Source: CAMQRS01 sp964370065
GTDB taxonomy: Bacteria > Bacillota_I > Bacilli_A > Erysipelotrichales > Erysipelotrichaceae
DNA length: 64,000 nt
Direction: 5' to 3'
NCBI GenBank assembly: GCA_964370065.1
Contig: CAYJGK010000005.1
Location: 13,837 to 77,836, forward strand
Positions within the stretch are counted from its first letter, which is position 1. Each line of letters starts with the position of its first letter. Position numbers and translations under genes: made by a program. Of the stretch, positions 27,212 to 36,000 are shown piece after piece. The notes below the pieces were generated by a model. That model did not search any database. It worked only from the letters and a program-made list of their open reading frames with translations, and was not told the origin of the DNA.

Positions 27212-27736
27212 ATTATTACCCCGTTTTATTTTCCTGCTGTATCACTATTTTATAATAAAAAAAAAGATAATTCCATAAAAAAAAATAGACAAAATATTTA
27301 TCCACAATATGAATAGACACAATAAGTCTTTATATAAAGGGTTTGTGAATTTTCCACATCTTTTTAGTGTGGAAAACTAGGTTTGTTGTGTGGATAAATA
27401 ATATCCATGTGGAAAAAAAAAATAATAAAACCTTTAAAAAAAGTTTTACTGTTAAATATCAACAACTTAAAAATATTAAATAAGGCTATTTTAAAGGGTT
27501 TAAAATGATTTTAACAGTTTTCCACAAGATGTGGAAAACTAGGTGTATAAATAATGTTGATAAATATAAAAAGTTATAAACATTATTAAATTTAACTATT
27601 TTTTTTCCACATGTTTTTTTTAGTTGTTGAAAACTTTTTGTAATATATTAAATTCTTTATTTTTAACTATGTCATAAGTCATTTGTAATTCTTGTTTATT
27701 TACTATATAATTGCTTTTTGAATATAGGAGATTTTT
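27212..27736. other. Replication origin oriC
   Basis: A 525-bp gene-free region next to dnaA. It holds two perfect DnaA boxes, TTATCCACA (27298-27306) and TGTGGATAA (27389-27397). Variants TTTTCCACA/TGTGGAAAA lie at 27350, 27368, 27408, 27518, 27530 and 27603. The pair at 27518-27538 forms an inverted repeat around three bases. A long A+T-only-like stretch (about 27412-27480) is a candidate unwinding element. Gene direction flips here, as expected at the fork divergence point. Confidence 0.92.
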
Positions 27737-28693
27737 ATGAAAAAGAAAATTATAATTGGAAGTATCTTAACTTTTTTAATCGTATTAATAGTTGGAGGAT
27801 ATTTTGTAGGAGATTATTTTACACAATATGCAATTGGTAGAAAACCTGTAGATTTAATAGATGACAAGTCCCCTACTTATGTACAAAGTGAAAAAGAAAT
27901 ACTTGCAAGAGAAATAGCAAAAGAAGAAGTAGAACAGTTAATCAATAATCACTTAACTAAAGAAGTGAGAATAGATTCATTTGATCATGAATCTTTATAC
28001 GCTAAAATATTTGAGAATGATTCTAATAAATGGGTCATTATTGTTCATGGATATACTTCAAGTCATTTAGATATATTAGATATTGCTGCTAAATTTTATG
28101 AACAAGGATATAACGTATTAACACCTGATTTACGCGCACATAATGAATCAAGTGGTGAATATATTTCAATGGGTTACTTTGATGCAATTGATATTGTGGA
28201 TTGGACAAAATATATTAATGATAACTATGATGATGTACAAATTGTTTTACATGGTTCTTCGATGGGAGCAGCAACTGTTATGATAAGTGCTGGCGATAAA
28301 GATTTACCAAATAATGTTGTGGCAATAGTAGAAGATAGTGGTTATACGAATGCTTATCAAATGTTTGTTGAACAATTAGACTATCGTTTTGGTTTACCTT
28401 CTTTCCCTATTTTAAATATTTCATCAGCTGTAGCAGAAATGAAAGCCGGTTATAATTTACGTGATGCCTCTCCTATTGATGCGTTGCAACAATCAAATGT
28501 TCCTATTCTATTCACGCATGGCGATGCGGATGGATTTGTTTTACCGTATATGCTAGAAGAATTATATCATTCCTATTCTGGAGAAAAAGAAAAAATGATT
28601 ATTAAAGGAGCAGATCATACTGCTGGACGCTATTTAGAGAGTGAATATTACTATCAAACAATGTTTAAATTCTTAAATAAATACGTAAAATAA
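27737..28693 (+). CDS. Membrane-anchored alpha/beta hydrolase
   Basis: A 318-residue serine hydrolase with an N-terminal membrane anchor (about residues 4-25), so the catalytic part should lie outside the cytoplasm. The oxyanion region is VIIVHGYTSSHLD, the nucleophile elbow is HGSSMGAAT, the acid is in FTHGDADGFV and the His is in GADHTAGRY. This is the YqkD/BAAT-like extended family often annotated as alpha/beta hydrolase. Substrate is unknown. It stands between oriC and rpmH, an unusual place for it. Confidence 0.85.
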   Translation: MKKKIIIGSILTFLIVLIVGGYFVGDYFTQYAIGRKPVDLIDDKSPTYVQSEKEILAREIAKEEVEQLINNHLTKEVRIDSFDHESLYAKIFENDSNKWVIIVHGYTSSHLDILDIAAKFYEQGYNVLTPDLRAHNESSGEYISMGYFDAIDIVDWTKYINDNYDDVQIVLHGSSMGAATVMISAGDKDLPNNVVAIVEDSGYTNAYQMFVEQLDYRFGLPSFPILNISSAVAEMKAGYNLRDASPIDALQQSNVPILFTHGDADGFVLPYMLEELYHSYSGEKEKMIIKGADHTAGRYLESEYYYQTMFKFLNKYVK

Positions 28694-28743
28694 GCCTTAT
28701 TTTAATAGAAAAACTAACTTGTTGATTTATTATTAACTTTTAA

Positions 28744-28772
28744 TTGACTTATGAATTTATATTAGTTATAAT
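28744..28772 (+). promoter_or_regulatory. Promoter of rpmH operon
   Basis: TTGACT (28744-28749), a 17-bp spacer and a perfect TATAAT (28767-28772) lie about 50 nt upstream of rpmH. Confidence 0.8.
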
Positions 28773-28823
28773 CATAGGGCAATGTTGATTAAAAAAATGT
28801 AAAAAGAATTGGAGGTGTCCTTT

Positions 28824-28958
28824 ATGAAAAGAACGTATCAACCATGTAAGAGAAAACATCAAAAAACTCATGGATTTAGAGCTCGTATGAAAACACCAGG
28901 AGGACGTAATGTATTAGCACGTCGTCGTAAAAAAGGTAGAAAAGTATTATCAGCTTAA
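28824..28958 (+). CDS. rpmH: 50S ribosomal protein L34
   Basis: A 44-residue basic ribosomal protein of the large subunit. The reading MKRTYQPCKRKHQKTHGFRA and then RMKTPGGRNVLARRRKKGRK is the highly conserved L34 sequence. GGAGG lies upstream of the ATG. It sits in the universal rpmH-rnpA-yidC order next to the origin. Confidence 0.98.
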   Translation: MKRTYQPCKRKHQKTHGFRARMKTPGGRNVLARRRKKGRKVLSA

Positions 28959-28969
28959 AAAAGTAAAAG

Positions 28970-28997
28970 TAACTTCAGTTAAACTGAAGTTATTTTT
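28970..28997 (+). terminator. Hairpin between rpmH and rnpA
   Basis: The perfect stem TAACTTCAGTT / AACTGAAGTTA followed by TTTTTG lies between the two genes. It probably ends most rpmH transcripts and leaves readthrough for rnpA. Confidence 0.8.
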
Positions 28998-29016
28998 GTA
29001 TCTAAAGGAGGGTCTT

Positions 29017-29358
29017 ATGAAAAAAGAATATAGAGTAAAAAAGTCTGAAGAATTTGAAAAAATAATAAAATATAAAAGATTTATTGTAGATCCAGCTATT
29101 GTTTTATATATTAAACCAAGAGTAGAAAAGAAATCTAGAATAGGTATTACAGTAAAAAAGAAAATTGGAAATGCTGTAGTGCGTAATAAAGTAAAAAGAC
29201 AAATACGGATGATGGTACAAGAAATTTACAATTATGAAGAGGAATTCGATACAATTATTTTAATAAAAGAGAAATATATAGAAAATGACTATATTTTTAA
29301 TAAAAAAGTACTGGAAAGATTGTATAATAAGGCAAAAAAAGTTAAAATAGAAAAGTAA
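29017..29358 (+). CDS. rnpA: Ribonuclease P protein component
   Basis: Basic 113-residue protein cofactor of RNase P, which trims tRNA 5' leaders. The RNR motif region reads KKKIGNAVVRNKVKRQIRMMVQE, and the N-terminal MKKEYRVKKSEEFEKII is typical. I chose the ATG at 29017 because AAAGGAGG precedes it. yidC follows after 24 nt. Confidence 0.96.
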   Translation: MKKEYRVKKSEEFEKIIKYKRFIVDPAIVLYIKPRVEKKSRIGITVKKKIGNAVVRNKVKRQIRMMVQEIYNYEEEFDTIILIKEKYIENDYIFNKKVLERLYNKAKKVKIEK

Positions 29359-29382
29359 CTAAATTTATAAGAAGGAGAAATT

Positions 29383-30282
29383 ATGAAAAAATTTATGCAA
29401 GACAACAAAAAACTATTTTTTGTGAGTGTCTTACTATTAATGTTTGTAACAGCATGTGCAAGCGTTAGAGATTCTAATGGTCAAATTATCGAAAGTATGT
29501 TAATTACTTTGGAAACACCGTTTACAACTTCAGTATCAGAGAGTTGGTTCAATATTTTTGTTTGGCCAGTTGCTCAATTAATTAACTTAATTGCTGAATA
29601 CTCAGATGCAGGGATAGGGATTATTGCCGTTACATTCTTATTAAACTTTGGGATGGCAGCGGTATCGATTAAACAACAAGTCGCTACACAAAAAATGCAA
29701 GCATTACAGCCTGAAATCCAAAGAATTCAAGCTAAATATGCAGGGAAAACAGATCAAAATAGTAGATTAAAACAAGGTGCTGAAATGCAAGCAATCTACA
29801 AAAAACATGATATTAACCCATTTGGTTCAATTATCACAATGCTATTACAATTACCAATCATTTTCTCGGTATACCAAGCAGTAATGAGAGCAGAAGCAGT
29901 AGTAGAAGGAACATTCTTAGGAATTGATTTAACATTAACACCAATGGATTCCATTACAAAGTTTGGTGAGCATTCAATAGCGATTATTTCTATTTTCGTA
30001 TTAATGATTATCTTCCAATTCTTATCGTTAAAAATTCCTCAATACTTACAATCTAGACGTAAGAAAAAACAAAATATTAAAACAAAAGATTATGCAAACC
30101 CAAATAAAAAAGAAAACCCAATGGGTAACTCTTTAAATATGATGACTTATATGTCAGTAATTATGATTGCTTTCTTATCTATTAACTGGCCAGTTGGGAT
30201 GTCATTTTATTGGATGGTAAGTGCATTCACAAGAATCATTCAAAATATTGTTATTCAAAAATTCTTTATTAAAGATATGTAG
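29383..30282 (+). CDS. yidC: Membrane protein insertase YidC/OxaA
   Basis: Inserts and folds inner membrane proteins, with or without Sec; 299 residues. It is a lipoprotein-type YidC as in other Firmicutes, with lipobox FVTAC and Cys at residue 25. Five membrane segments follow, with the cytoplasmic hairpin MQALQPEIQRIQAKYAGK, the hydrophilic-groove Arg-type region near FLLNFGMAAVSIKQQ and INWPVGMSFYWMVSAFTRIIQN at the end. jag follows after 9 nt. Confidence 0.97.
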   Translation: MKKFMQDNKKLFFVSVLLLMFVTACASVRDSNGQIIESMLITLETPFTTSVSESWFNIFVWPVAQLINLIAEYSDAGIGIIAVTFLLNFGMAAVSIKQQVATQKMQALQPEIQRIQAKYAGKTDQNSRLKQGAEMQAIYKKHDINPFGSIITMLLQLPIIFSVYQAVMRAEAVVEGTFLGIDLTLTPMDSITKFGEHSIAIISIFVLMIIFQFLSLKIPQYLQSRRKKKQNIKTKDYANPNKKENPMGNSLNMMTYMSVIMIAFLSINWPVGMSFYWMVSAFTRIIQNIVIQKFFIKDM

Positions 30283-30291
30283 GAGAAAACT

Positions 30292-30897
30292 ATGAAATCT
30301 TATACAGGAAAAACACTTGAAGAAGTGCTAAACAAAGTTGCACAAGAAAAAAATAGTAGTGTAGAAGATATTACGTATACAATTGTAGAAGAAAAAGCAG
30401 GTTTTTTAGGAATGGGTAAAGAAGTAACGATTAGTGCTTATACGAAAGCAGATATCAAAGATTTTATCTATGAATATTTAATGCGCTATTTCGATGGCAT
30501 TGCTATGGATATGGCAATTGAAATGGAAGAAGATAACAACTTCTATAAAGTAACTTTAAATGGTGCTAACAATGGTATTATCATTGGTAAAAATGGACAA
30601 ACTTTACAAGCTATTAATACGGTATTAAAATCTGCAGTATCAGGTTACTTTAAAAAAAGAGTAAGTGTATTAGTAGATGTTAATGGTTATAAAGATAAAA
30701 AATATAAGAAAGAATGTTTTGTTGCACAACGCATTGCAAAAACAGTTGTTCGCACCAAAACAGATGCAATATTAGATCCCATGCCAAATGATGAAAGAAA
30801 AGCAATTCATAATTATTTAAGTAACTTCCCGCATGTGAAAACAGTTTCAGAAGGGGAAGGAAACCAAAGACGTTTAAAAATCAAATACGTAGAGTAA
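30292..30897 (+). CDS. khpB: RNA-binding protein KhpB/Jag
   Basis: A 201-residue protein linked to cell-wall synthesis control in Firmicutes. Domains in order are the Jag-N domain (about 1-50, TGKTLEEVLNKVAQEKNSSVEDITYTIVEE), a KH domain with GIIIGKNGQTLQAINTVL (about 97-114), and an R3H domain with DPMPNDERKAIHNYLSNFPHVKTVSEGEGNQRRLKI at the end. It is coupled to yidC, as usual. Confidence 0.96.
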   Translation: MKSYTGKTLEEVLNKVAQEKNSSVEDITYTIVEEKAGFLGMGKEVTISAYTKADIKDFIYEYLMRYFDGIAMDMAIEMEEDNNFYKVTLNGANNGIIIGKNGQTLQAINTVLKSAVSGYFKKRVSVLVDVNGYKDKKYKKECFVAQRIAKTVVRTKTDAILDPMPNDERKAIHNYLSNFPHVKTVSEGEGNQRRLKIKYVE

Positions 30898-30902
30898 TCA
30901 TA

Positions 30903-30936
30903 AAACTTCATGCATAAAGGCATGGAGTTTTTTTAT
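30903..30936 (+). terminator. Terminator after khpB
   Basis: The stem AAAACTTCATGC / GCATGGAGTTTT with a six-base loop leads into T7. It closes the rpmH-khpB unit. Confidence 0.85.
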
Positions 30937-31041
30937 AAATGTAATAAGACTAGTGAAATTAGAAAAAAAACAATTACAATTATCACTGTGAAAAAATAGA
31001 TAAAAGAACTATAATCAAGGTGTAATTAAGGAAAATATAGG

Positions 31042-31266
31042 ATGAAAAAAATTATAAAAAGTTTAACTATTTTGTCAATTTGTGCTCTATTTGTTTTTAT
31101 AAATCAACCGCAAGATATCAAAGCCAATACAGAATTAGCAATATATAATGAAGTAAAATTAAATGAGAATACAGACCGACTAACTCATATTTGGAGTACA
31201 ATTAGCGTATTGGGTTTAATTGCTATCATTGTTTATTATAAAAAAAGTCCTAATACCGAAGAATAA
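31042..31266 (+). CDS. Small secreted/membrane protein, unknown
   Basis: A 74-residue protein I do not recognise. It has a signal-peptide-like N-terminus (basic MKKIIK, hydrophobic to about residue 23, possible cleavage near IKAN), a short polar stretch, and a C-terminal membrane helix (STISVLGLIAIIVYY, about residues 51-65) ending KKSPNTEE. There is no LPxTG sorting motif. Its terminator overlaps the end of the reading frame. Coding status is supported only by length, signal-like composition and isolation between terminators; the ribosome site (ATAGG) is weak. Confidence 0.55.
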   Translation: MKKIIKSLTILSICALFVFINQPQDIKANTELAIYNEVKLNENTDRLTHIWSTISVLGLIAIIVYYKKSPNTEE

Positions 31267-31281
31267 AGGTAGGACTTTTTT
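31241..31281 (+). terminator. Terminator overlapping the small membrane-protein gene end
   Basis: AAAAAGTCCTA (starting about 31241) pairs with TAGGACTTTTT (31270-31280), giving a hairpin with a T run. Confidence 0.75.
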
Positions 31282-31421
31282 ATTATGTTATGTGTATAGT
31301 ATACGTAACTATTCATTAAATGTATAAATCACACAATAAATGAAAAAATGGTGTATCTTTTAAAAAAAAAAGCATACAATAATTGTACAAAAGTATAGAA
31401 AAAATATAAATGGAGAAAAAT

Positions 31422-32108
31422 ATGACATATTTTTTAGTGACTATGTATATTGCTCATTTTTTAGGAGACTATACATTCTACAATTATTTATTCAATAAAA
31501 AAAATTTAAATACCGTTCAGTTGTATTCTTTTCACAATGTAATGTACGCGATTCCGCACTTTATTGCATGGGCACTACTAGGTTTTGGTACACAAAACTT
31601 ATTAATTGTGATTATGATATGCCTAAGTCATATTTTGGTGGATTTAATTAAGGTTAGTATACAGTTAAAAGTGAAACATACCATATGGAATATACGTATG
31701 ATTTATTTATTGGATCAAATGATTCATTATGCCTTTACTTTCTATTTGTGTACGCTTGCCATGATCAATGCTTCAGCAATCATTTACTCAGTTCCTTTAC
31801 GTATGTTAACTATTATTTTATTAGTTACAATATTGAGTCAACCGACATTCGTTTCCTATCATTTATTACTTTCTAATAAAAAAAATCATATAAAGAAGCT
31901 TTCGTTTGATTCAATATTTGTGAAAATGTACCAAGTTGTATTAGGAATAGCTTTACCTTTTCATTTTTATCCATTTATTTTTATTTTAATCATTTTCGCC
32001 AAAATACAAACCATTAGTAAAACAGTAAATGACAATCGTTTCATTGTCTTTGTAATCTTTACAAGTTTATTAAATTATTATGGACTGCTCTATTTAACAA
32101 GTTTATAA
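31422..32108 (+). CDS. DUF3307 family membrane protein
   Basis: A 228-residue protein with about six membrane segments. Features of DUF3307 are AHFLGDYTFYNYLFNKKN near the N-terminus (the family's HxxxDF pattern), CLSHILVDLIKVSIQLKVK in the middle and MIYLLDQMIHYAFTFYL after it. No biochemical function is known. GGAG precedes the ATG at 31422 by six bases. Confidence 0.72.
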   Translation: MTYFLVTMYIAHFLGDYTFYNYLFNKKNLNTVQLYSFHNVMYAIPHFIAWALLGFGTQNLLIVIMICLSHILVDLIKVSIQLKVKHTIWNIRMIYLLDQMIHYAFTFYLCTLAMINASAIIYSVPLRMLTIILLVTILSQPTFVSYHLLLSNKKNHIKKLSFDSIFVKMYQVVLGIALPFHFYPFIFILIIFAKIQTISKTVNDNRFIVFVIFTSLLNYYGLLYLTSL

Positions 32109-32142
32109 AAGTATCTACAATAAGAGTAGATACTTTTTTTAT
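32107..32142 (+). terminator. Terminator after the DUF3307 gene
   Basis: AAAGTATCTAC / GTAGATACTTT, a perfect 11-bp stem, followed by T. Confidence 0.85.
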
Positions 32143-32166
32143 GTATTCATTTCTATTATATAAGGA

Positions 32167-32246
32167 TTGTCAAAACAATAATATTTGGGTATACTACTAA
32201 AGTTCAATATGTATTATTTGAAGTTGTATCAAACGTATAGTAAAAT
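32167..32246 (+). promoter_or_regulatory. Tandem promoters of the pth-mfd operon
   Basis: Two promoter-like pairs lie in tandem: TTGTCA (32167-32172), 17 bp, TATACT (32190-32195); and TTGAAG (32218-32223), 17 bp, TAAAAT (32241-32246). Both point toward the 81-residue gene, pth and mfd. Confidence 0.65.
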
Positions 32247-32270
32247 AGAGACAAAGGAATAAGGACATAT

Positions 32271-32516
32271 ATGGCAACAAAACATCGAGCGATTATCACG
32301 TCTAGATTTACGGGAATCAAAGAAAATCAATACATTATATATGAATTGATTCTTTCAAAGCGATTAGCGTATGGACATATTTCAGTTATTGTCCATGCTG
32401 ATTTAAGTATTGTGATTGTAGCGAATAAATTGATGCAAGTAGAAGAGGTCAATGAAATTGTTTGTATGCAATACAAACATATAATAGATGAAATCAATAG
32501 AGTGAAAAATAAATAG
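32271..32516 (+). CDS. Hypothetical 81-residue protein upstream of pth
   Basis: A small soluble protein I do not recognise. It is predicted to mix strands and helices (HRAIITSRFTGIKENQYIIYELILSKRLAYGHISVIVHADLSIVIVANK is strand-rich) and ends in a basic tail RVKNK. It lies 10 nt upstream of pth in the same direction, behind tandem promoters, so it is probably expressed with pth and mfd. It resembles neither Fin/YabK nor SpoVC neighbours known from Bacillus. Confidence 0.6.
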   Translation: MATKHRAIITSRFTGIKENQYIIYELILSKRLAYGHISVIVHADLSIVIVANKLMQVEEVNEIVCMQYKHIIDEINRVKNK

Positions 32517-32526
32517 AGGAGTACTT

Positions 32527-33087
32527 ATGAAGTTAATTATAGGATTAGGAAATCCAGGTAGAGATTATGAACAAACAAAACATAATGCTGGATTTATGGC
32601 ATTAGATTTAATTGCTAATGAACTACGCGTTTCTATTAATCAAAATAAAGGAAAAGGGTTATACGCTAAAACTAATTATAAAGGGGAACCAGTTATTCTT
32701 TTAAAACCGCAAACCTATATGAATTTAAGTGGTGAAAGTGTTCGTGCCATCATGGATTTCTTCAAAATTGATGTAGAAGATATTGTTGTAATTTATGATG
32801 ATTTAGACTTAGCAATTGGTAAGATTCGTTTGCGTGCAAAAGGTAGTGCAGGGGGACAAAACGGAATGAAGAGTATCATTCAACATATTGGAACCCAACA
32901 ATTTAATCGTATTCGTATGGGAATAGGAAGAGATGCAAAAATACCAACTGCTGACTATGTGTTATCTAAATTTAGAAAAGAAGAAGTTGCCGATTTTGAA
33001 GAGGCATTAGTAAACACTAAAAATGCAGCTCTGTTTTTCTTGCATAACAGTTTTGATGAAACAATGAATCAATTTAATAAAAAGTAG
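32527..33087 (+). CDS. pth: Peptidyl-tRNA hydrolase
   Basis: Cleaves peptidyl-tRNA released from stalled ribosomes; 186 residues. The N-terminus GLGNPGRDYEQTKHNAGFMALD carries the catalytic His (residue 20) and KPQTYMNLSGESV follows. The central DDLDLAIGKIRLRAKGSAGGQNGMKSI holds the catalytic Asp and substrate-binding loop. mfd follows after 8 nt, an order conserved in Firmicutes. Confidence 0.97.
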   Translation: MKLIIGLGNPGRDYEQTKHNAGFMALDLIANELRVSINQNKGKGLYAKTNYKGEPVILLKPQTYMNLSGESVRAIMDFFKIDVEDIVVIYDDLDLAIGKIRLRAKGSAGGQNGMKSIIQHIGTQQFNRIRMGIGRDAKIPTADYVLSKFRKEEVADFEEALVNTKNAALFFLHNSFDETMNQFNKK

Positions 33088-33095
33088 GTGAAGGT

Positions 33096-36000
33096 ATGAA
33101 ACAACTATTTAAGAAACTAGCTAAAAATCAAGCGTTTGTAGCCTATCATAATCGTAGCGATCATTTAGGAAATTTAAGTTTGAATGAAGAAGTGCTAATG
33201 ATTGCTAGTTCTTATCAAAAAAACAAAAAAAGAATATTGATTGTGAAAAACAATTTATATACAGCACAAAACTTATATGAGAGATTAGCCCCCCTCCTAC
33301 AAGAAGATGTGCTGCTTTTTGGCGTAGAGGGAAGTTTGCGTGTAGCCTCTATTGCAGCTTCTCCTGAACTATTAGCCAAACAGATAGAAACACTATACAC
33401 TCTTCAAAACAAAGATACGTATGTCTGTATTACGCATGCAGAAGGGTACACTAAATTCTTAGCTGATCCAGAAGTCTTTTCTCAATATAGTATATCTATT
33501 TCAGTTAATGACACTTATGATTTTGATGCTATGAAACAACATCTATATAAAGCTGGATACAACAAAACAAGTTATGTAGACCAACCTTTATGCTATGCAA
33601 GCAGAGGAGGAATTATTGACGTGTTTTCTATCAATTATGAATATCCTTTGCGTATTGAATTTTTTGATAATGAAATAGATAGTATTCGTTTTTATGATAT
33701 TGAAACGAAAAGAACAATACAAACTCTACAAGAAGCAACGATAATTCCAGCTAGTGATTTTTTATTAAGTGAAACACAAAAAGCATACTTACAAAATGTA
33801 TTACAAGAGAAAATAGAAGAAAACATTCATCCCGAATTAAAAGATAAATTAGGGAAAGAGTTAGAATATATTCAAAATGAAATAAAAGAACCTGTATTAA
33901 ATAAATACTATGCTTTATTATTACAACAATTTAGTGTAGTGGATTATATACAATCTAAAGATATTATTATAAGCACGATGGAAGAAGTAGAAAATTCATT
34001 TAAGCATACAATGCGTGAGAATATTTCGTATATACAAGAGTTAGAATCCATGAACCATAGTATTGCTTTATATAATAGCGCTAACGATATTCATAAATAT
34101 GAGAAAGATATAATGCATGTACATCGCTTTGTACATGAACGACACCCTATATTTTCTAATATTGAAAGTATTGAACAAAGCGAATTATCCATTGAACAAA
34201 AGTTAAAAGAGTTCATTCATCAAGCTAAAGACTATGCTATTTATATGGATATTAGTGTGATGCAAAAAGAAAAGATTAAGAATATCTTATATAATATGAA
34301 TCTTAGTTATGATGAAGTATTACATCTTGAACAGGGAATTCATTTAGTGGAAGTAGGCTTAGTAGAAGGATTTAAAGCAACTGATGAAAAAATATTATGG
34401 CTGAGTGAAAAAGATATTTTTAATGTGGATCAAAGAAAAAGAAAAGAAAATAATAAGTTTAAAGAAGCAGAAGTATTGCATGATTATTTAGAATTACATA
34501 ATGGCGATTATATCGTTCATAAGTTATATGGAGTAGGACAATATATAGGGATTATTACGAAAGAAAAAGAAGGAATACGTAAAGATTATTTACGTATTGT
34601 GTATAAAGGGAATGATGAATTATTAATTCCTTTAGAGCAGTTTAAACTCATTCGTAAGTTTGTATCAAAAGAAGGGGCTGTCCCTAAATTACATAAATTA
34701 GGTAGTGGGGAATGGGAAAAAACAAGAGCGAAAGTAAGCGCAAATGTAAAAGAATTAGCAGAACGTTTAGTGAAGTTATATTCTTTGAGGGAGCAAAATA
34801 TTGGGTATGCATTTAGTAAGGATAATACCTTTGTAAATCAATTTGAAGATGATTTTTCCTATGCTTTAACACACGACCAAAAACAAGCAACTCAGGAAAT
34901 TAAAACTGATATGGAGAAGGCAGTCCCTATGGATCGACTATTAATTGGGGACGTTGGGTTTGGAAAGACAGAAGTTGCCTTTAGAGCAGCGTTTAAAGCT
35001 GTATTAGACAATAAACAAGTAGCCTTTTTATGCCCGACTACCATTTTGTCTCAACAGCATTTTAAAACAGCATTAAAAAGATATATGAACTTTCCAGTCA
35101 CAATTAAAATAGTGAATCGGTTTATTTCCACAAAAGAGTTTAGTGAAATCAAACGCGATTTAAAAGAAGGTAAAATCGATATTTTAATTGGTACACATCG
35201 ATTGTTTTCTAAACAGTTAGAATTCAAAGATTTAGGATTACTAATCATTGATGAAGAACAACGTTTTGGTGTGGAACATAAAGAAAAAATTAAAGAATTA
35301 AAGACAAGTGTCGATGTTTTATCACTAAGTGCCACACCCATTCCTCGAACCTTACAAATGTCGCTAGTAGGAATCAGACAGTTATCACAATTAAATACAC
35401 CACCAAGTAATCGTATGAGCATTCAAACGTATGTGATAGAAAAAAACGAAACATTAATTACAGAAGTAATAGAACGAGAATTATCAAGAAATGGACAAGT
35501 TTTTTATTTATATAATAATGTGAAAGAAATATACAATGTGGCAAGAAAACTACAAAAAAAATGCAAAGGATTAAAAGTGGGAATTGCCCATGGCCAAATG
35601 GGGAAAGAAGAAATTGAAGATGTAATGATGAAATTTACACAAAAAGAATATCAAGTCTTAGTTTGTACAACCATCATTGAAACTGGAATTGATATTCCTA
35701 ATGCTAACACTATCTTAATAGAAGACGCCGATCGTTTTGGCTTGTCACAACTTTATCAAATTAAGGGGCGCGTAGGAAGAAGTGATCGATTAGCCTACGC
35801 CTATTTAATGTATTCACCACAAAAACAATTAAGTGAAATCGCAATTAAACGTCTACAATCAATGAAGGAATTCGCTAAATTAGGAAGTGGTTATAAAATT
35901 GCTTTACGTGATCTAAGCATACGTGGAGCAGGTGATATGTTAGGGCCTAAACAAGCGGGATTTATTGATACGGTTGGAATGGATATGTATATTGAAATGT

